Of a DNA stretch of 64,000 bases, positions 1 to 13,700 are shown in pieces. The stretch is from Takakia lepidozioides. Taxonomy: Eukaryota > Streptophyta > Takakiopsida > Takakiales > Takakiaceae. The stretch is taken from contig CM060732.1 in NCBI GenBank assembly GCA_030704615.1, positions 53,365,053 through 53,429,052 on the forward strand, given 5' to 3'. The stretch's first letter is position 1; every line of letters starts with the position of its first letter. The notes beneath the pieces are model-generated. The model ran no database searches. It saw only the letters and a program-made list of their open reading frames with translations, and was not told where the DNA came from. The position numbers were made by a program, and so were the translations under genes.

Positions 1-586
1 AGATGATTTGAGAAAGGAATGTTTGAAAATTCGAGAGAGGGTAAGTAGGGCAGGGATCATATAGGGAATTCCAAAATGCCTTGATGCGAAATGAAGGGAT
101 GCGACAGAGATGTGGTCCCACACGGGAGCAAATTGAGTGGGACCCGCGTCGTGCAGATGAGAGTAGATGACAGGACACCACGGGGGTGTCCCTGGGCTCA
201 GGGAGTCAGGCCTGCACTCACTTATTATCGGAGCTGCGCATATGCTCGATGCCACCTCGACTTTGGGAGCAGGCAGCCATGCTACAGTTGCAGATCCCAC
301 AAATCAAAATTTGGGTTTGCATTGTGATGGCACTCGGCGGGCGGATGAGAGGATGATGATAATAGGAAGGAAGGCAGTGTTTGCGGGTGTGATTGCGATG
401 GTCGGTTGAGGATGATGGTTGGGAAGCTGCTGTTGTGGAGGGAGAATTACTGGGAGATGGAGATGCAGCAGGGCTGTAGGTCAGATTGCTTGAGCGAACG
501 GTTTCCCTGTGGGGTTGTTGCTGGAATGGGTTGTTTCTAAACAGGGGTAGCTCGTCAAGTGTGCAGACATTGTAGAGAATTTCAAG
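1..586. other. Intergenic / 5' flank of the RING-H2 gene
   Basis: Only short overlapping ORFs without recognisable domains are present. The stretch is probably upstream sequence or 5' UTR of the RING-H2 gene that starts near 587. No promoter motif could be assigned with confidence. Confidence 0.4.
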
Positions 587-3205
587 ATGATCAGCCCAAT
601 GATAAATCTGATCATGACCATAGTAGGGTTCGCCGTGAGTGCTACTTTTATCGTCTTCGTATGTGCACGTCTTCTTTGCGCACGCATCCAGCAGCGTTTA
701 GCACGCAGAACCATTGCACCGGGCGGGCATGTCGAGAATCGTCCTGTTAGTACTGGAGATGCTCTCTTCTTCTTCCCTTCTATCATTTTCCCCTGTACAT
801 TCAATACGTTCCTGTTATCCCTCGACCGGAAAAATCTTTGTCTCTTCTTTCTTTTCCCCTTTCATGTTGTTTGCTTGTTCAGGAGTGGAAAAGGTACGCT
901 TGATGAGCAATAGACAAGAACGAGCAAGTCAAAGTGGTAGTAGGATGGACGGCAGCTTGGGTGGTTGGGACAATGCAGTTGGGCAGTCAGGCGCCTAAAG
1001 AGTCGCGTATTTGTAACCAACAGTCAGCGTCTACAGAGTGCTAGAGCCGGTCATCTATATATATGCCATGGTGTTTTGAAATGTGGGAAGTTGGATGTAG
1101 TCTGATGGGAGGACTAAAATTGGTTCACTTGAAAAAGTGCAGACAAGTCACTGGATCAATTCACGGAAAATAACCAGCATGAACTTGGGCTTTGTCACGC
1201 CTGTTTTCATTTCAGGTTGATCGCAGCTTGCGGGGAATGGAGCCATCAGTCGTGGCGTCATTTCCATGCATAAAGTACAACCATTCAGTCTTTGCTTCGA
1301 AGGAAGACGCACAGTAAGCATCACGACCTCCGCGTTCCTCTTTTTTTCATCCCTCCTCCATAGCTGCGCGACATTAGAAATAGCGTTCCTGTAATCCCTG
1401 GTGGTTATGTTGGGAGCCAATGCCCCTTAACATGGAACATTTTCTCCGATCAGCCAGCAGGTGTGTTTGTTGTGCGGCTAAGTACTTAAGTTCTCAAATG
1501 TACAGGGTAACTTGGGACTTCCTTATCGATAAAAGCTTCGCTATACTTGAGAGAGAATCTGTTGTGAGAGAGAATCTGTATAAGTGCCAGAAGAATGGGC
1601 TGTCAGGCAGTTTGGGGGCAGGAGAGGGCTGACATGAATTAAGTGTAGTGAGCTCTCATCCAACAGTACTGGCATTTGCTGGTGTTAGCTGCAGTTCAAT
1701 GAAGAATTTCAAATGCTACTGTTTGGTCGCAGGAGCCAGTGGGTAGCCAGGGGTTGAGGGAGAGCACAGCAGGTTACAAGAATAGGCTCTGCACAGATGA
1801 GTCAAAATGATGTGGTCGAAGTGAAAGTCTTCAACTGAGAGGATGTTGTGAGAGTTCATGTTAAGACTGTCCGTACCTGCATCTTCAACTAGCTCCAGCC
1901 GTTTGAGGTAAAGAAGATGTCTTCTGAAGCCTTCGATAACTCCGGACACAGCTTTAGAACCTGCATGTGTGCCTATCCCTCTTATTTCTAATTCATGGTT
2001 TTCTTACTAGTTGGTCTCTCTTCCTTGGCCATTGGCAGTGGAGGAACAGGAATATAATACATACTTGCTGATTGTTGGCAAGTAGCATGATAACATCAAT
2101 GAGCATACTGTCAGGACCAAGACATGTTTTAGTTGGTACTACAACCTTCGAGGGTGTCATTTCTGGTTGGTAGAAGCAGCCGTGCTGTTCAAATGACACA
2201 TCTCTCCAGTGGAGACCAAAAAACTTGAGGTGGTGAAAGTTTGTTTGCATGTCTGCAGTAGCACATTGTGAGTGCTCTGTGCAGAGCAAGGCCAGTTCAC
2301 TCCGTGTAACAAGGAGTGGTAGAGTCCCCTTTCGTACGTACCATACTTTTGTCTGTTGTCACTTGATATTCCCACCAGTCAATAAGTTCCCTGTATTGGA
2401 ACATAAGCCAATGGTTCAGTGTGAAGCGGCACGTAAGGCTGTTAAGTGCTACATCACTGACTGAAGTCATTCAGACTTCATGCTTATTGGGGGACTGATG
2501 TTATGGTGCAATGATACTTAGACAAACTTTATGCTGTGCCCTTACAGGTGTACAGTGTGCTTGGGGGAGTATCAGGACAAAGAGTATGTACGAGTGTTGC
2601 CCTGGTGTGGACATGCGTTCCACATTGACTGCATCGATGCATGGTTGCGCCAGCACTCCACCTGCCCTATCTGTCGTATCTCCCTCCGCATTGCTCCCAC
2701 TTTGGATGGCCCTATCCTTCTGCCTCCTCGCATTAGTAGGGCTGCCCGAGCTCGCTTCACTCCTGGTTCTGTTCCCGAGAATCTCTTTGAGCAGCCATCT
2801 GTGGCTCCTGATGTAACCCCGTCCATGTCAGAAGAGCAAGCGCAAGTAGAAGCAGGCAGATGGACCAGGGCAGGTAGGCACCACGTGTCTGGGGATGTGG
2901 AATGTGCAAGGGAGGGCCAGGAGGGAAGTGGATCCAGCCTTGGCCTGCCTGAGCTTGCCTCCTCCAGTGCACGGCCACACAACCTAGGCTACCAGAGTCC
3001 AGGCAAATGGAATTTCTGGCCTTGGAGGAGGTGGGAATGGCGAGAACCTGCCTCAACTGGTGTGGTGGGAGTGGTTGCTGGCAGACCTCCTTACATTGAC
3101 GTGAGAGCGGAGGTGCCCTCAGCGTCAAGTTCAGGAACACACCCACAGATTGCTGTGGATACAGCACAAGGGGAGGTGGTGGTAGCAAGCTCTTCCGGTT
3201 ATTGA
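587..3205 (+). CDS. ATL-type RING-H2 finger E3 ubiquitin ligase (multi-exon)
   Basis: Likely membrane-anchored E3 ubiquitin ligase. The first exon starts at 587 ([17 protein letters not shown]) and encodes one transmembrane helix ending in the basic stretch [11 protein letters not shown], as in ATL proteins. The last exon, 2548-3205, opens with the RING-H2 domain: CTVC, then PWCGHAFH, then CPIC, which is the ATL C3H2C3 pattern with the PxCxHxFHxxC signature. A short middle exon at about 2379-2445 encodes [22 protein letters not shown] and fits the conserved segment before the RING; using donor 2446 it joins the RING exon in phase. The donor of exon 1 (about 740-750, or the strong GTGAGT at 635) is unresolved, and another small exon may be missing. 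The C-terminal ~150 residues are low-complexity Ser/Pro/Gly. Family assignment is firm; exact exon joins are not. Confidence 0.8.
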
Positions 3206-4582
3206 CAGCAGCTTACATTCAATTACAGTTGATGTCACCACTCTTGGAGTTTTGTTGGTCAATCAGGAGGCAGAGATTGCCAGCTCTGATCTGAAACATG
3301 TAATCTATCTGTACCCTGACATCACTGTGATTTGGACCATGCAGCAGACATGTTGTCGGACGTCAAAACTTAACATATGCTTCAGCTGCTGTAAATTGTA
3401 CTTGGTCCTGCAGCTTCAAGGTGAGGGACACATCCACTGATTCTGTGGATACTGGACTATGGAGGTGGTGGTAGCAGATGCTCTTCTGGTTGCAGACGTA
3501 AGTCTACTTGCACCTATTCTTGAAGGCTACCACACTTTGCACATGTGTATTACTGCGGAATGGAGCAAGCCGACTGAGAGATGTTCCAAGTTCTGCAGTT
3601 TCGCAGACAGGAAAGCTTTGTTGGCGAAGTAGCAGGCAATGCTCAGATTGTCAGCTTCAATCCAAAACATGCAAATTTATTGCTGTGATCTCGACTCATA
3701 CAGTAGAGGACATGTTATATGCATTGGCTGTTGTATGTTGTACCACTGATGATCTGTGTAAACATATCTTGAACACGTTGAAACCTTGAGTGGTTAATTA
3801 TGAAGTGTTTCTGTTTTAACATATAGCAGTCCATTTTGCAAACCAATGGCAACTGAGCTACAAGCATCCTGGATGTAGGCAACACCAGAGAATAACAATC
3901 CAAGATTAGTGTTGTGGGTAATTTGTTTGTCTTTTAAAAATCAGACTTTCATCTTATTGGATCTCATGTGTTACTGGAATTAAGAACCTTCCCTTAACTG
4001 AATGGTTTATGAATCACTCATCCCCCACATCCAGTTTGGGTTGGATTAGTAGTTTGTCTCTTTCTCAGTTGGGGCCCATGTTAGATGATGAGCCTTACAC
4101 ATGACAAGGATAAGAGCATAGAAGCTCAATCCTTATGCAATGTGGTAACCAGGATTTGAACCAAGATCATTGCCTGGGACCTCTACAAATATGTTGGGGG
4201 CTAACTAAAGAAAGTTTACTTATGTGTGGAAACTGGAAATTAATACAGATTGAAAACATTCCTACCTTAGACAGTTGGTTATTAGATGTTCAAGACACTT
4301 CCTTGTGATCGAGGTCTCCTCGTCTCCTCCGAAGGAAAACTGTTCCCTTCCTTGTATGACTGGAGAGGGAGATTGCCCATGTTTTCCTCCTCTGCACGCT
4401 CTCACATTCACGCGGATGTTCAACGATGGGGAGGAGGATAAGCATTGAGCTTCCCAACGTATTCTTACCTTCCACCAACTTTCTCCTGTCATGCCAGGGG
4501 CTCAAGCAACTGCTAGAGTACCAACCCAGAAAAAACCTATCGTGACTTGAACATTGCCAGAGTTGATTTGGGAGCAGACGAG
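3206..4582. other. Intergenic region between RING-H2 and RSP4/6 genes
   Basis: Probably the 3' UTR of the RING-H2 gene followed by the RSP4/6 promoter. AT-rich, with short ORFs only. No repeat or RNA gene recognised. Confidence 0.4.
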
Positions 4583-7500
4583 ATGGGGGGAATGTCGGTG
4601 GAGGACGCATTAGCATTTTTGAAATCCTTCAGCACTACAAGTGGAGACAATGCTTTCACCCATATCTCTGAGATTGTGCGCAGTGTACGTGCATGTTTCC
4701 AGATTCCAATCTAAGCAAATTTTTCTCCGCATTGTGTTTTCCAACTCTTATGTTGATCTCAACTTCTTCCAACTTTCTCTAAACAGTAGATTCAGTAGCG
4801 TCTTCACTATTCATAAACATTTTCTTGCATTCGCATCTCAAACGATTCCTAATTTGTAGATAAATCATCACAGAGCCACAGTAATACTATGTCTCATAAA
4901 GGAATTGGGTGGCAGGTGCTGGAATCGAAGACCCGTGATCCAGTCGATATCCTAGAAACCAGCTTTATCTTAAAGCAGACACGATTTGTTTCCGCTGAGG
5001 GAGAGAAGCCAATCAAAGAAGGAAGGGATCCCAATGATATTGTCCCTGTGAAATCATTCTTCTCGCTGTTCAAGTACATTCTCTCACGGAATCTCCCCTC
5101 CCTCTTAAGTTGGTGACTGTACTTCTTACGGAAAAATGCTTTTTTGCAGTTGTCCGTGCTTACCAACATTCAATTACAGAATATATGCATTTGCTAGGTA
5201 CGAGCTTGCATGGAACCACTTGACAAGCCTCAGTTTCTTGAGAGAAATTTGTCCTAGCAATGTCTCAAATCCTGGTTTTGCCTGAAATGTTGTTCTTCTG
5301 GAGCTCATGGGTTCACGCAATACAGAAAGAGCAATGCACATTGAGTTGTAGAAGGGGGAATGGCGGCAAATTGTATAAACTTTGGATATCATCTGTTGCA
5401 CTCTCTATCTCACAAACATTTTAACTTGCTGTCTTATTCGAGGTGACTTGACTTCGTAGTATCGCATGACCTCTGATGTTATTCTGTTGATGCAGTCAAG
5501 TTGAGGAGGTGCCCAAAGAGGAAGAAATAAAAAAGCCAGAGAAGAAAGAGGGAGGAGAAGGGGAAGAGGAGGAAGCTGAGGAGGAAGCTGAGGAAGCTGA
5601 GGAAGAGGAAGGGGCTGGCAATGAGTTTGAGGCACAAAATATGCTGTCTGACAGTGTGTTCTTTGATGCTGTTGGGGTGGGAATCGGCCGTCTTGACACA
5701 TATCTTATTATCCTGGCTCTCAAGCAACTGGGAGATGATCCAAAGTTTGGTGTTGAGACAGTTCGATTCTTTGGGAAGTTCTTTGGTATCAGCAAGTAAG
5801 ATTGAACCTTCTCAATTCATCCAGTTGGAATGGTCTGAAGAGAGTGAATGAAGAAAGGGAGGGAAAGAGTGTTTGGGAAGGGATCAGGCACCGAACCTAA
5901 AGCATGTCACTGCACTTCTACTCGGTAAGAAATGCTGGAGACAAATGCCTTAACTTGGGATCCTCCTTGGGTCTCAACTTTATTGTGAATTCACAGATCA
6001 AGTGGGTGCTGCACTAAATTGCTGTCTAGACAAAATCTTCAATGATGGTATGTAGGACCTGGAGGTCCCCGTGTTGTGTGATCCTTCAGCAGAGGTACTC
6101 AGGCTCCAATCCTGCTTTTCTAGTCCTTTTCCTGGTCTCTCCCTCTTCTGCTCCATCCCAACTGCATGTAGGATCTATGCGCACAAGGCTACTGAAAGTG
6201 AAAAACTGTCTAATAAGTACATTTATGCAGATTCTCTTACCCACATTGGATTCCTGTGAAATTGGTTACCCTTGCCAAACTTTGTCAGCCACCACACAAT
6301 TTTGTAACCACAAAGTTCCTTTTCTTTGAGACTTGCACAGTGACATTACTGTAGGGCCACCACCAGGCTCCTTTCTTGATCTTCTATTATGTCATTGCTT
6401 GGCTTTGGTCCATTTTGAGTATGGCCTCTGAGGCTTGGACACACAGACTGTTATACTGGCAGTTCTTATAAGGTCCTTTCCTTCCCCGATCCCCTGTTCC
6501 CTCTTTTAGCTATGTGTGGACTGGGGAAGGGGCCTATGTTCACAGGGCTAAAGCATACCTAGTCAAAAGGTTACACATTCTCTTTATGACTTTTAAGTTG
6601 GTTTGCCTACTTCAAAAAATGCAAATGGGCGTTGTATGCAGCAACTACTACGTGTTTGAGAGTACATTGAAGGAAGGGGCAGGTGGAGAAGAAGAAGAAG
6701 CTGCTGAGGAAGAAGAGGGGGAAGAAGGAGAAGAGGGGGAGGAAGGGGAGCCGAAAAAGAAGAAGGAAGCATGGGGGCGGCCATCAGATGGAATTCCACC
6801 AGAGGAAGGGGTAGGCACAAATGCAAATGTGTATTGGATGTGTCATAGACCTGGTGATGGCTACAAAAAACTACCTAATGTCACTCCACTGCAGATCAAG
6901 ACTGCACGCCAATTGAAGAAGTATCTGACAGGCGACCCTAATGTACAAATCATCCCTTTCTTAAGCCAGAAATGAGAACATGAAAGGATGTAGGTTCTCT
7001 CTCATGATAACTCAGCAAACAAAATGCTCCTACATCAAATAACAAATCCCTGATGGTTCATTTGAAGTGAGAATTGAAGTCTTATGCACTATTTATAAAG
7101 CAAATGATGAAGTATGGGCATCATCCAATAAACATTGTGGTGCGTAGTGGGGATACAGTTGGGGAGCTATGAACCATAAAGAAAGAAGAGATTGCTTGTG
7201 AGAGAGATCTGCTCATAACTGACTGTTGACGCAACCAAACAAATTGTATGTATGCAGGCAGAGGTGTCTGGATATCCACCCTTCCCTGGAGTCGAGATTA
7301 ACTATTTGCGAGCAGAGATCGCACGAATTTCAGCAGCTACACAGATAGCTCCTGGTGGCTTTTATTCGGTCTTCCCAAGACTCCTTTCTTTTCATTTGTT
7401 GTAGCAGATTGATGCTTGTGTGAAGGAATTTCTAGAGGATATCGGGAAAACCCGGATTAATTCTTTATATGAAGGTAAGTCTTACTACCAACGTCAGCCC

Positions 7501-8715
7501 CTGACAGAGGTAGATTCTGTCCCTTTTGTTCCCGCTCAAACTGGGCGCGGGGTCAATGGCCACAAGGCTACGGCAAACAACGTCTTATGAGTACAATCTT
7601 TCATTTGTTGTCTTACTACTTCGTATCATCTCATGCTTATGGCATATGTTTCGTCTTCAAAGCCATGTCATTTTAAGATCGGATCTTGAGGAGTGAGAGA
7701 AAGCAAAATATATAGCAGGCCAGAGGGTCAATGGGAGAGAAAACAACAAATGAAATTAAGGTTACAGGAAAGGAAAACTTTCTAACATGTAAGGGGCCCC
7801 AGGATGCACAACAGAACAAAGAGAACCATAGAACTGTTCGGGGTTGGAGAGAAAGAAAGACAACATTAATACGTACGGGACGAGAGAGACAGACACACAG
7901 AGGCCATAACAATGGAATCTAGGCCTAGAACACAGAAGAATAGAATACCTCGATTGCTCTGGTTTGTTGAAAAAATCACTTGCACTAAGGGTAAGTATGT
8001 GGAGTGAAGTGCTGAGAGGAAACCTTCTCAACAGGCATCTGAGGATGAGGAGGCAGGACAAACAGTTGCACCAGCTGAGGAGTTTACAATGCCACCAGCT
8101 GCAGAACTTGCGTCTCTAGAGGCATGGGTTCATAAGAATGCACACATTACAAAACAAGGACGGTGCACAAAATACGACGAACCGGAAGAGGAGGGAGGCG
8201 AAGAGGAAGAAGAGGAGGCAGGCGAAGAAGAAGAAGAAGAAGAAGAAGAAGAAGGTGAAGGTGAGGGAGACGAGGGAGGTGAAGGAGGAGAGGAGGAGAC
8301 TGAGGGAGGGGAGGAAGAGCCTGAAGAGGAGCCTGGAGCATTGAGAACGTTGGACCAAGATAAAGAACTCTCAGAAGGAGTCAAGGCATGGTCAGTATCC
8401 TTCAGTTCTAGTATTAAGAACCTCAAGCATCAGGTAATTTGCTTGAGATCCTTGTTATGGCCCGGAGCATATTGCGTGGTCACCCCAACAGGATTCAGCA
8501 ACATCTATGTAGGCTACGGGCTGAAGAATGAGGCCTTCAAGCCCACAATGCCCCCAGCAGTACAGAAGGAGTTTGCAGGAGAAATGGTTGAAGCCACAGA
8601 TCTCCCTCCCAAGCCTGAGCCGCCGAAACCTGAGACTGCAGAAGGAGGAGAGGGAGAAGAAGGGGAAGAAGGGGAAGGTGGTGAGGAAGGAGAGGAAGAA
8701 GAAGAAGAAGAATAG
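4583..8715 (+). CDS. Radial spoke head protein RSP4/RSP6-like (flagellar axoneme)
   Basis: Structural protein of the radial spoke head, which contacts the central pair in motile 9+2 axonemes; in a land plant this implies swimming sperm. Exons, consistent in phase: 4583-4684, 4916-5073, 5496-5795, 6642-6942, 7258-7368, 8035-8715, giving 550 residues. Family blocks in order: an N-terminal helix ([13 protein letters not shown]), [31 protein letters not shown] with [24 protein letters not shown] with [70 protein letters not shown], and [12 protein letters not shown] with FSNIYVGYG. It is longer than Chlamydomonas RSP4/6 (about 460 residues), mainly through four poly-Glu/Gly stretches. ATG 4592 is an alternative start. 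The exon 2 donor (after 5073) was picked by phase. Intron 5 carries a LINE fragment. Confidence 0.93.
7403..7598 (+). mobile_element. 5'-truncated LINE copy A in RSP4/6 intron 5
   Basis: This 196-bp fragment matches 58453-58650 almost throughout: the [13 protein letters not shown]-coding segment, the GGTAAGTCTTACTACCAACG stretch, then a tail ending TTATGAGTACAATC. It is flanked by a perfect 13-bp direct repeat TTTCATTTGTTGT (7390-7402 and 7599-7611), the signature of target-primed reverse transcription. There is no poly(A). Confidence 0.9.
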
Positions 8716-10790
8716 GAGGCTAACGATAGCAGCAGCGCTTTGTCTCTATACATGTGCGCAGAACTGCTCGTGTCTTACGAAACACACTTCAACCCATAGC
8801 TGCTGAGTAGAAGAGTAGCAGTTGCGCCACTCGGAACCATGACACGCAAAGAACCTGAGCTGCTGCTGCTCAGTCAGTTCCCCCCCCCACCCCAATAAGG
8901 AACAGAATTGGAGGTAGACAACAGGTTCTTTCAGTGGCAGGGAAAACCGAAGGTGGGGTAGATAGTGTCGCCAACTTTGTACCTTGGAATGAATCAATCC
9001 ACGTGCATATCTTCCATTAGCTTCTAGGCACGAACAGGAACCCTCTTTCGTCTTTCGTCTTCTTTATGGCAGGGAGTGGCGCAGGGAAAGCGAAGCCAAG
9101 GACTCAGAGTAGATCGCCTCATCGACAATCTTCCTACTACATAGCTTTTCTTGAAGTGTTTTGCAGCCCATAGACATGCTCCAATGCTTCCAACCCCCAG
9201 GCCTTCTTCAAAAGAGGTCTTCGCAAAGATCTTCTCTTCTCCTCGATGGAGGCGTATCGAATAAATAACGAGTGTGGGGACTTCAGTGGGATTTCAGAAG
9301 GTGGTGAATGTATAATCCAGTCATGTTTATGAGAGAAGAAACTTGGGACTTGATGTGCACCTCAGACGAGCAAGGGTGCTTGGCTTCTCACTTCCAATGT
9401 CAACAAGGAGAGCAACAGTTGGCAACTTCTCTTTAAAGTCACCAGCTTATCAGAAGTGTTTTTGCAATGTTTTCTCAAGTGTTTTTCTGGGACACAGATG
9501 GATCATCTTGCAGGTCAAGTAATTATCCTTGTAGGAAATAAAAAACCACACAAAAGCATGGATCAATTAAGGTGGTGCCACCATCATGACACCTGCTACA
9601 ACCACAGGGCAAGACAAAAGATAACAGTACTCAAACCGTCCTCACTCTTCTTGTGATGTGAGAGCAATAGCAAGCCTCAGACTATTCTTGTGTTGGTTTA
9701 CTTCTCAGATGTACAGCAGCTTTGACTTAATTCTACATCAACGTCACAAAGAACAGAGTTTGGAAGAAGGTTCATGAGTTTACCTACCGGCAATGATCTG
9801 CCATCCATTCTTTTCAGACTTCAAAAATTTCTGAAGCAAGTGAAACCAAACAAGCCAAATTGCGGTCAGCAACATTAATTCAAAGGCAGGTTGCCTTGAA
9901 CACCAAGTCAATATATGTGTGAAGGTAGCCAATAATGCAGGAGATCCAAGCACACATCATGGACAACGTACAACAGAATTGTTTAGTGAGTGATGGAACC
10001 CCAGTAGCATTGACAGTGTTAAACATAGAAAGCAGGATTTCTCCACCCCAACACATCTCATTACAGGAAGAAACTTTCTTGTGGTTGCAGCCACAAGATG
10101 CACATACATGCCCAACGATACAACTAGTTTTTAATCTCCAATCCTACATACAACAAATACAGATAGCCTGCAAGACCCGGTAGCCTGCAAGACCCGGTAA
10201 GGTTGAAGGCTGTTGACCACCATAGGTTACACCCTGCTACTGCCCTCACATATGTACAGCAATAGCTAGATCACGATTCTCAATAGTGATGGTAATTCAA
10301 GACACCTCACCTGCCTGCAGATGACATTCTTAATGTATGGAAGTGAACACTTGTAGCCACTGCAAAGATTGCGGGCTTTCATTTTGACAGTAAAATAAGG
10401 CCACTACATAAAACTAGTTAACCATCTGTATAATTGTCTCACTCTACAGCTTCATACGGGCAGGTTCCTTATGATCATCAAGCAAGTGACATCAAGATGG
10501 CTGTCCTGGGTTGGCATCTGCAATGCAAAGGAACCCATACCTTGCACCATGGCCATACAGAAAGCTGCGTTTGCTCCACACTTGTCTGTATAATGCCCAG
10601 TTTGTGGAACCAAAAAATGGAAAACTTCTGGAGGAATGATGTACTCTGCAACACTTGTATTCAACTTTGCCCCCAAAACCTTCAGATTTTCCTCCCCACA
10701 GACACATCCAACTCGTCATATTCAACGATAGAGCAGATTGAAGAGCACCCCTGGTGAGGGACAGAAACTGCCAAACATCGCAAAAGGAGA
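8716..10790. other. Intergenic region between convergent genes
   Basis: Lies between the RSP4/6 stop and the stop of the SHOU4-like gene, so both 3' UTRs must fall here. Only short ORFs without domains. A 17-bp tandem duplication (TAGCCTGCAAGACCCGG) lies near 10165-10198. Nothing else recognised. Confidence 0.45.
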
Positions 10791-13700
10791 TCACAGAGGT
10801 ACCCCATCCACCTTAGAGACGTCCTCACACTTCAGGATAATGCCTTCCATTGTGGCTGGCAGTAATAACTTAAACCATTGACAACCCGTTGACAAGGGTG
10901 CAGGTGGCGGAACAATCATCAACACATTTTCGTGCCTTTGCACAACTCCTGTCACTGTCACTGTGCTCCCTTCCTTCACAAAACTGCCATCACATCACGC
11001 CATAGCATTAGGACTTCCACGAAAGTAGCAGACATTGGAGATGAAGGCACTCCAATGACTTCCATTCCAAACATCAGCCGCCATGAAGGTCAAGTTAAGT
11101 AATTGCAAACTCTACATTGACAGATCGTCCCTCCCCTGACAGCGCCTCCATTTTCCTCAAGAGACCAAGTGTTTTATGTACAGCATACTTAACAGAAGGG
11201 AAGCCACAGGTTTGTTGAACTAGAGTGATGGTTTCATGTCATGATTTCCAAAGAATAATAGCAAGAAGCCATTGGCCACAAATACTCCTCCCCGCTAGAC
11301 AACTTGACACCAAAAATAGATCTTTACCCTTCCTTTAGCCGCATTACTCGATCATCGGCAGAAAGATTTCGCCCAGTCAACCAGCGAAGGAAGTCTGAAG
11401 GCAACTCCTTGTTCGTTGCATTGACATCCAAGATGGCACTCTCCTCCACATATGGGCTGACACGAGCTCCATAGCCAGCTTTCACCAAGGCTCTCAAACC
11501 AGTCTGAAAATCAGAAATGTAGAAATCCACAACATATCGCTGTACGACAAACACAAACATGTCACTTATCAAAGCAGAAGAATCCTGTATCAACAGAGAA
11601 CCTGAGTAGGAAGAAGGGGCAAATAGAGCCACAAGGGAGATTCAAAATTTAAATTTGTGAAGGTATGCAAGGCGCCAAGCGCATCTGCGTAAATTAGAGT
11701 AGTATATGGTATGCTCCCACCACAATATCAAGCAATGAAGAGTGAAATTGTAACTAGGACTCACCTCTCTATATCGCAATCCCCAAGTAAAACGGCGATG
11801 TTTCTGGCCAGCTGGTTTGGAGTAGAAGTTTCGATACTCATATAGGCCTGTGGATGTATAGATACAACGGCTTACCTTCTGATACGACGACTCCAAAGGT
11901 ACACTTCCACATGTCACCACCTGTCATGCCCCTCACGTCCACCATGTTATGTGTGATCCCTAGGGACAGCCCTTATCTTTCAGCCCCACAACTTTATTAC
12001 ATCTTGAGACTGCACCCTAACCACGCTATATAGCTTCTGGATTTGGAGTGATCAAGCAACAAGAAACACCCTTCCCCTTTCCCCTTCACATTAATATCCA
12101 AACACGGTTTGTATTTGAATTGCAGTTCTAAAAAAAGTTTTGTCACAACCATGTTGCATCTTACAGTACACTCTTGTAACAGAATCAAGAAAATTGGAAA
12201 CTTCACCCAGGAATATATCTAGTGATGTCCTCCATTACTCTTTGCACCACCTGATCCCCCCAAAGAAAAACCAAAGAAGTGTATTCTTTTCAAAAACTGA
12301 AAGTTTTGGCAGCTGTTAAAAAAAATGCCATCTTACAACTTTGGTACTAAAAACACCGTAAGTTAATCCGCACAAGGGTACCTATCCACTGCCTTAAGCA
12401 TCTGACTCAACCAATTGCTCGCCCTAGTTAGCAGGTCATACAAAGCCATCCCCAAGAAGGGCCCCCTGTAGTGATGCTCTCCTATATCACATGCACAGTG
12501 AGGGATATTTGCAAGTCATATGCAACAATAGGTCGATCGCAGTACTGTCGAAAGGATGTTCCTGTCCCCAAGCTATCTATATCTGGACTTTCTAACTCCA
12601 TAGAAAGAAACATACACAATATAACTCTCTTTTCAGCCTCCTCTAACAAATCCCAACCAACTAAAATCTTCACATTCAAAACAAACAGAGTTGAGAATTT
12701 TGCAATATCTAGAAGATCTGATGAGACAAAGATGGAATAAGAAGTAAATTCGAATAAACCTGCCAGTAAAGGGGATGGGGAACAAAAGGAGCTAGTAGGT
12801 GCACCTTCTTAAGAACTCACCACCTGCAATTGTAGTAGGAGAAGATCTCTCTATTCTCTCCTTACACTCTCAGTTCTCATCACCATCCATCCTTGCTAGA
12901 CTTGGTTTTCCTACTCCAGTGACACTTCTCTGCAATGCAGATTAATGAGGATAAAGTGCTTACCCCAGTGACCTTGACAAATTGGCCATCCTTAGCTGTG
13001 CCCAACTCGGCATCTGGATATGTGGCCAAAAATCCTGTGACTGACCTCTTGCCCCAACATGTGTTCCATAGAAGGAGCAACACAACCACCCCAAACAGAC
13101 CTCCCACCACAATCAATAAAATTGGGTTTTTAACGGCTGCAATGATGAATGCTCCCGCCAGGAAACCCATGACAAAGAGGGGGATGACGGTCCATAGGAC
13201 AACTTTTGGAAAACTCTTCCTAAATGAGTACTCTGGGTCATGACTTAAATTGCTCATGGCTTGATTGTTGGCACCCGGGCCGCTCAGCAGCTTACTTGAT
13301 GGGGTACCCACTTCTATAGGCCCTGGCGCCACACTTTTCCTGGTGGCCCCGGCAGAAGAGAGCGGGCCTGACGAGATGGGACCAGATGTGATGAGTCCCG
13401 TGGCCGGTAGCACTGCTATCTGAGGACCTGAATTTTTCGGCTGATTGGAAGTTGGCAATGGTCCTGACGTCTTCAGGCTCGCATTCTTGCCACTTCCTGC
13501 TCCCACTGGATCCCCGCTGCGTCCGAGATGCCCCGACATGGAGCCCTGCCAGTTGGGTGCATCTGTGAGAGGACCAGAATGCGACCCCGTTGATTTGGAA
13601 AATTGCCAGGGCACTCCCGCTGAGGACAAGGGACCTGATGCTGAAAATGCTGATCGTGAACCTCCACCGGAGAGCGAACCGGAGTGAGATGACGAGGCTC

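Noticed and set aside
8116-8426. Ser/Pro/Leu-rich ORFs opposite RSP4/6
   Set aside because: Antisense shadows of the poly-Glu tract in the last exon.
12935-13687. Plus-strand ORFs at 12935-13243 and 13445-13687
   Set aside because: Antisense to the SHOU4-like first exon, whose family match is clear.
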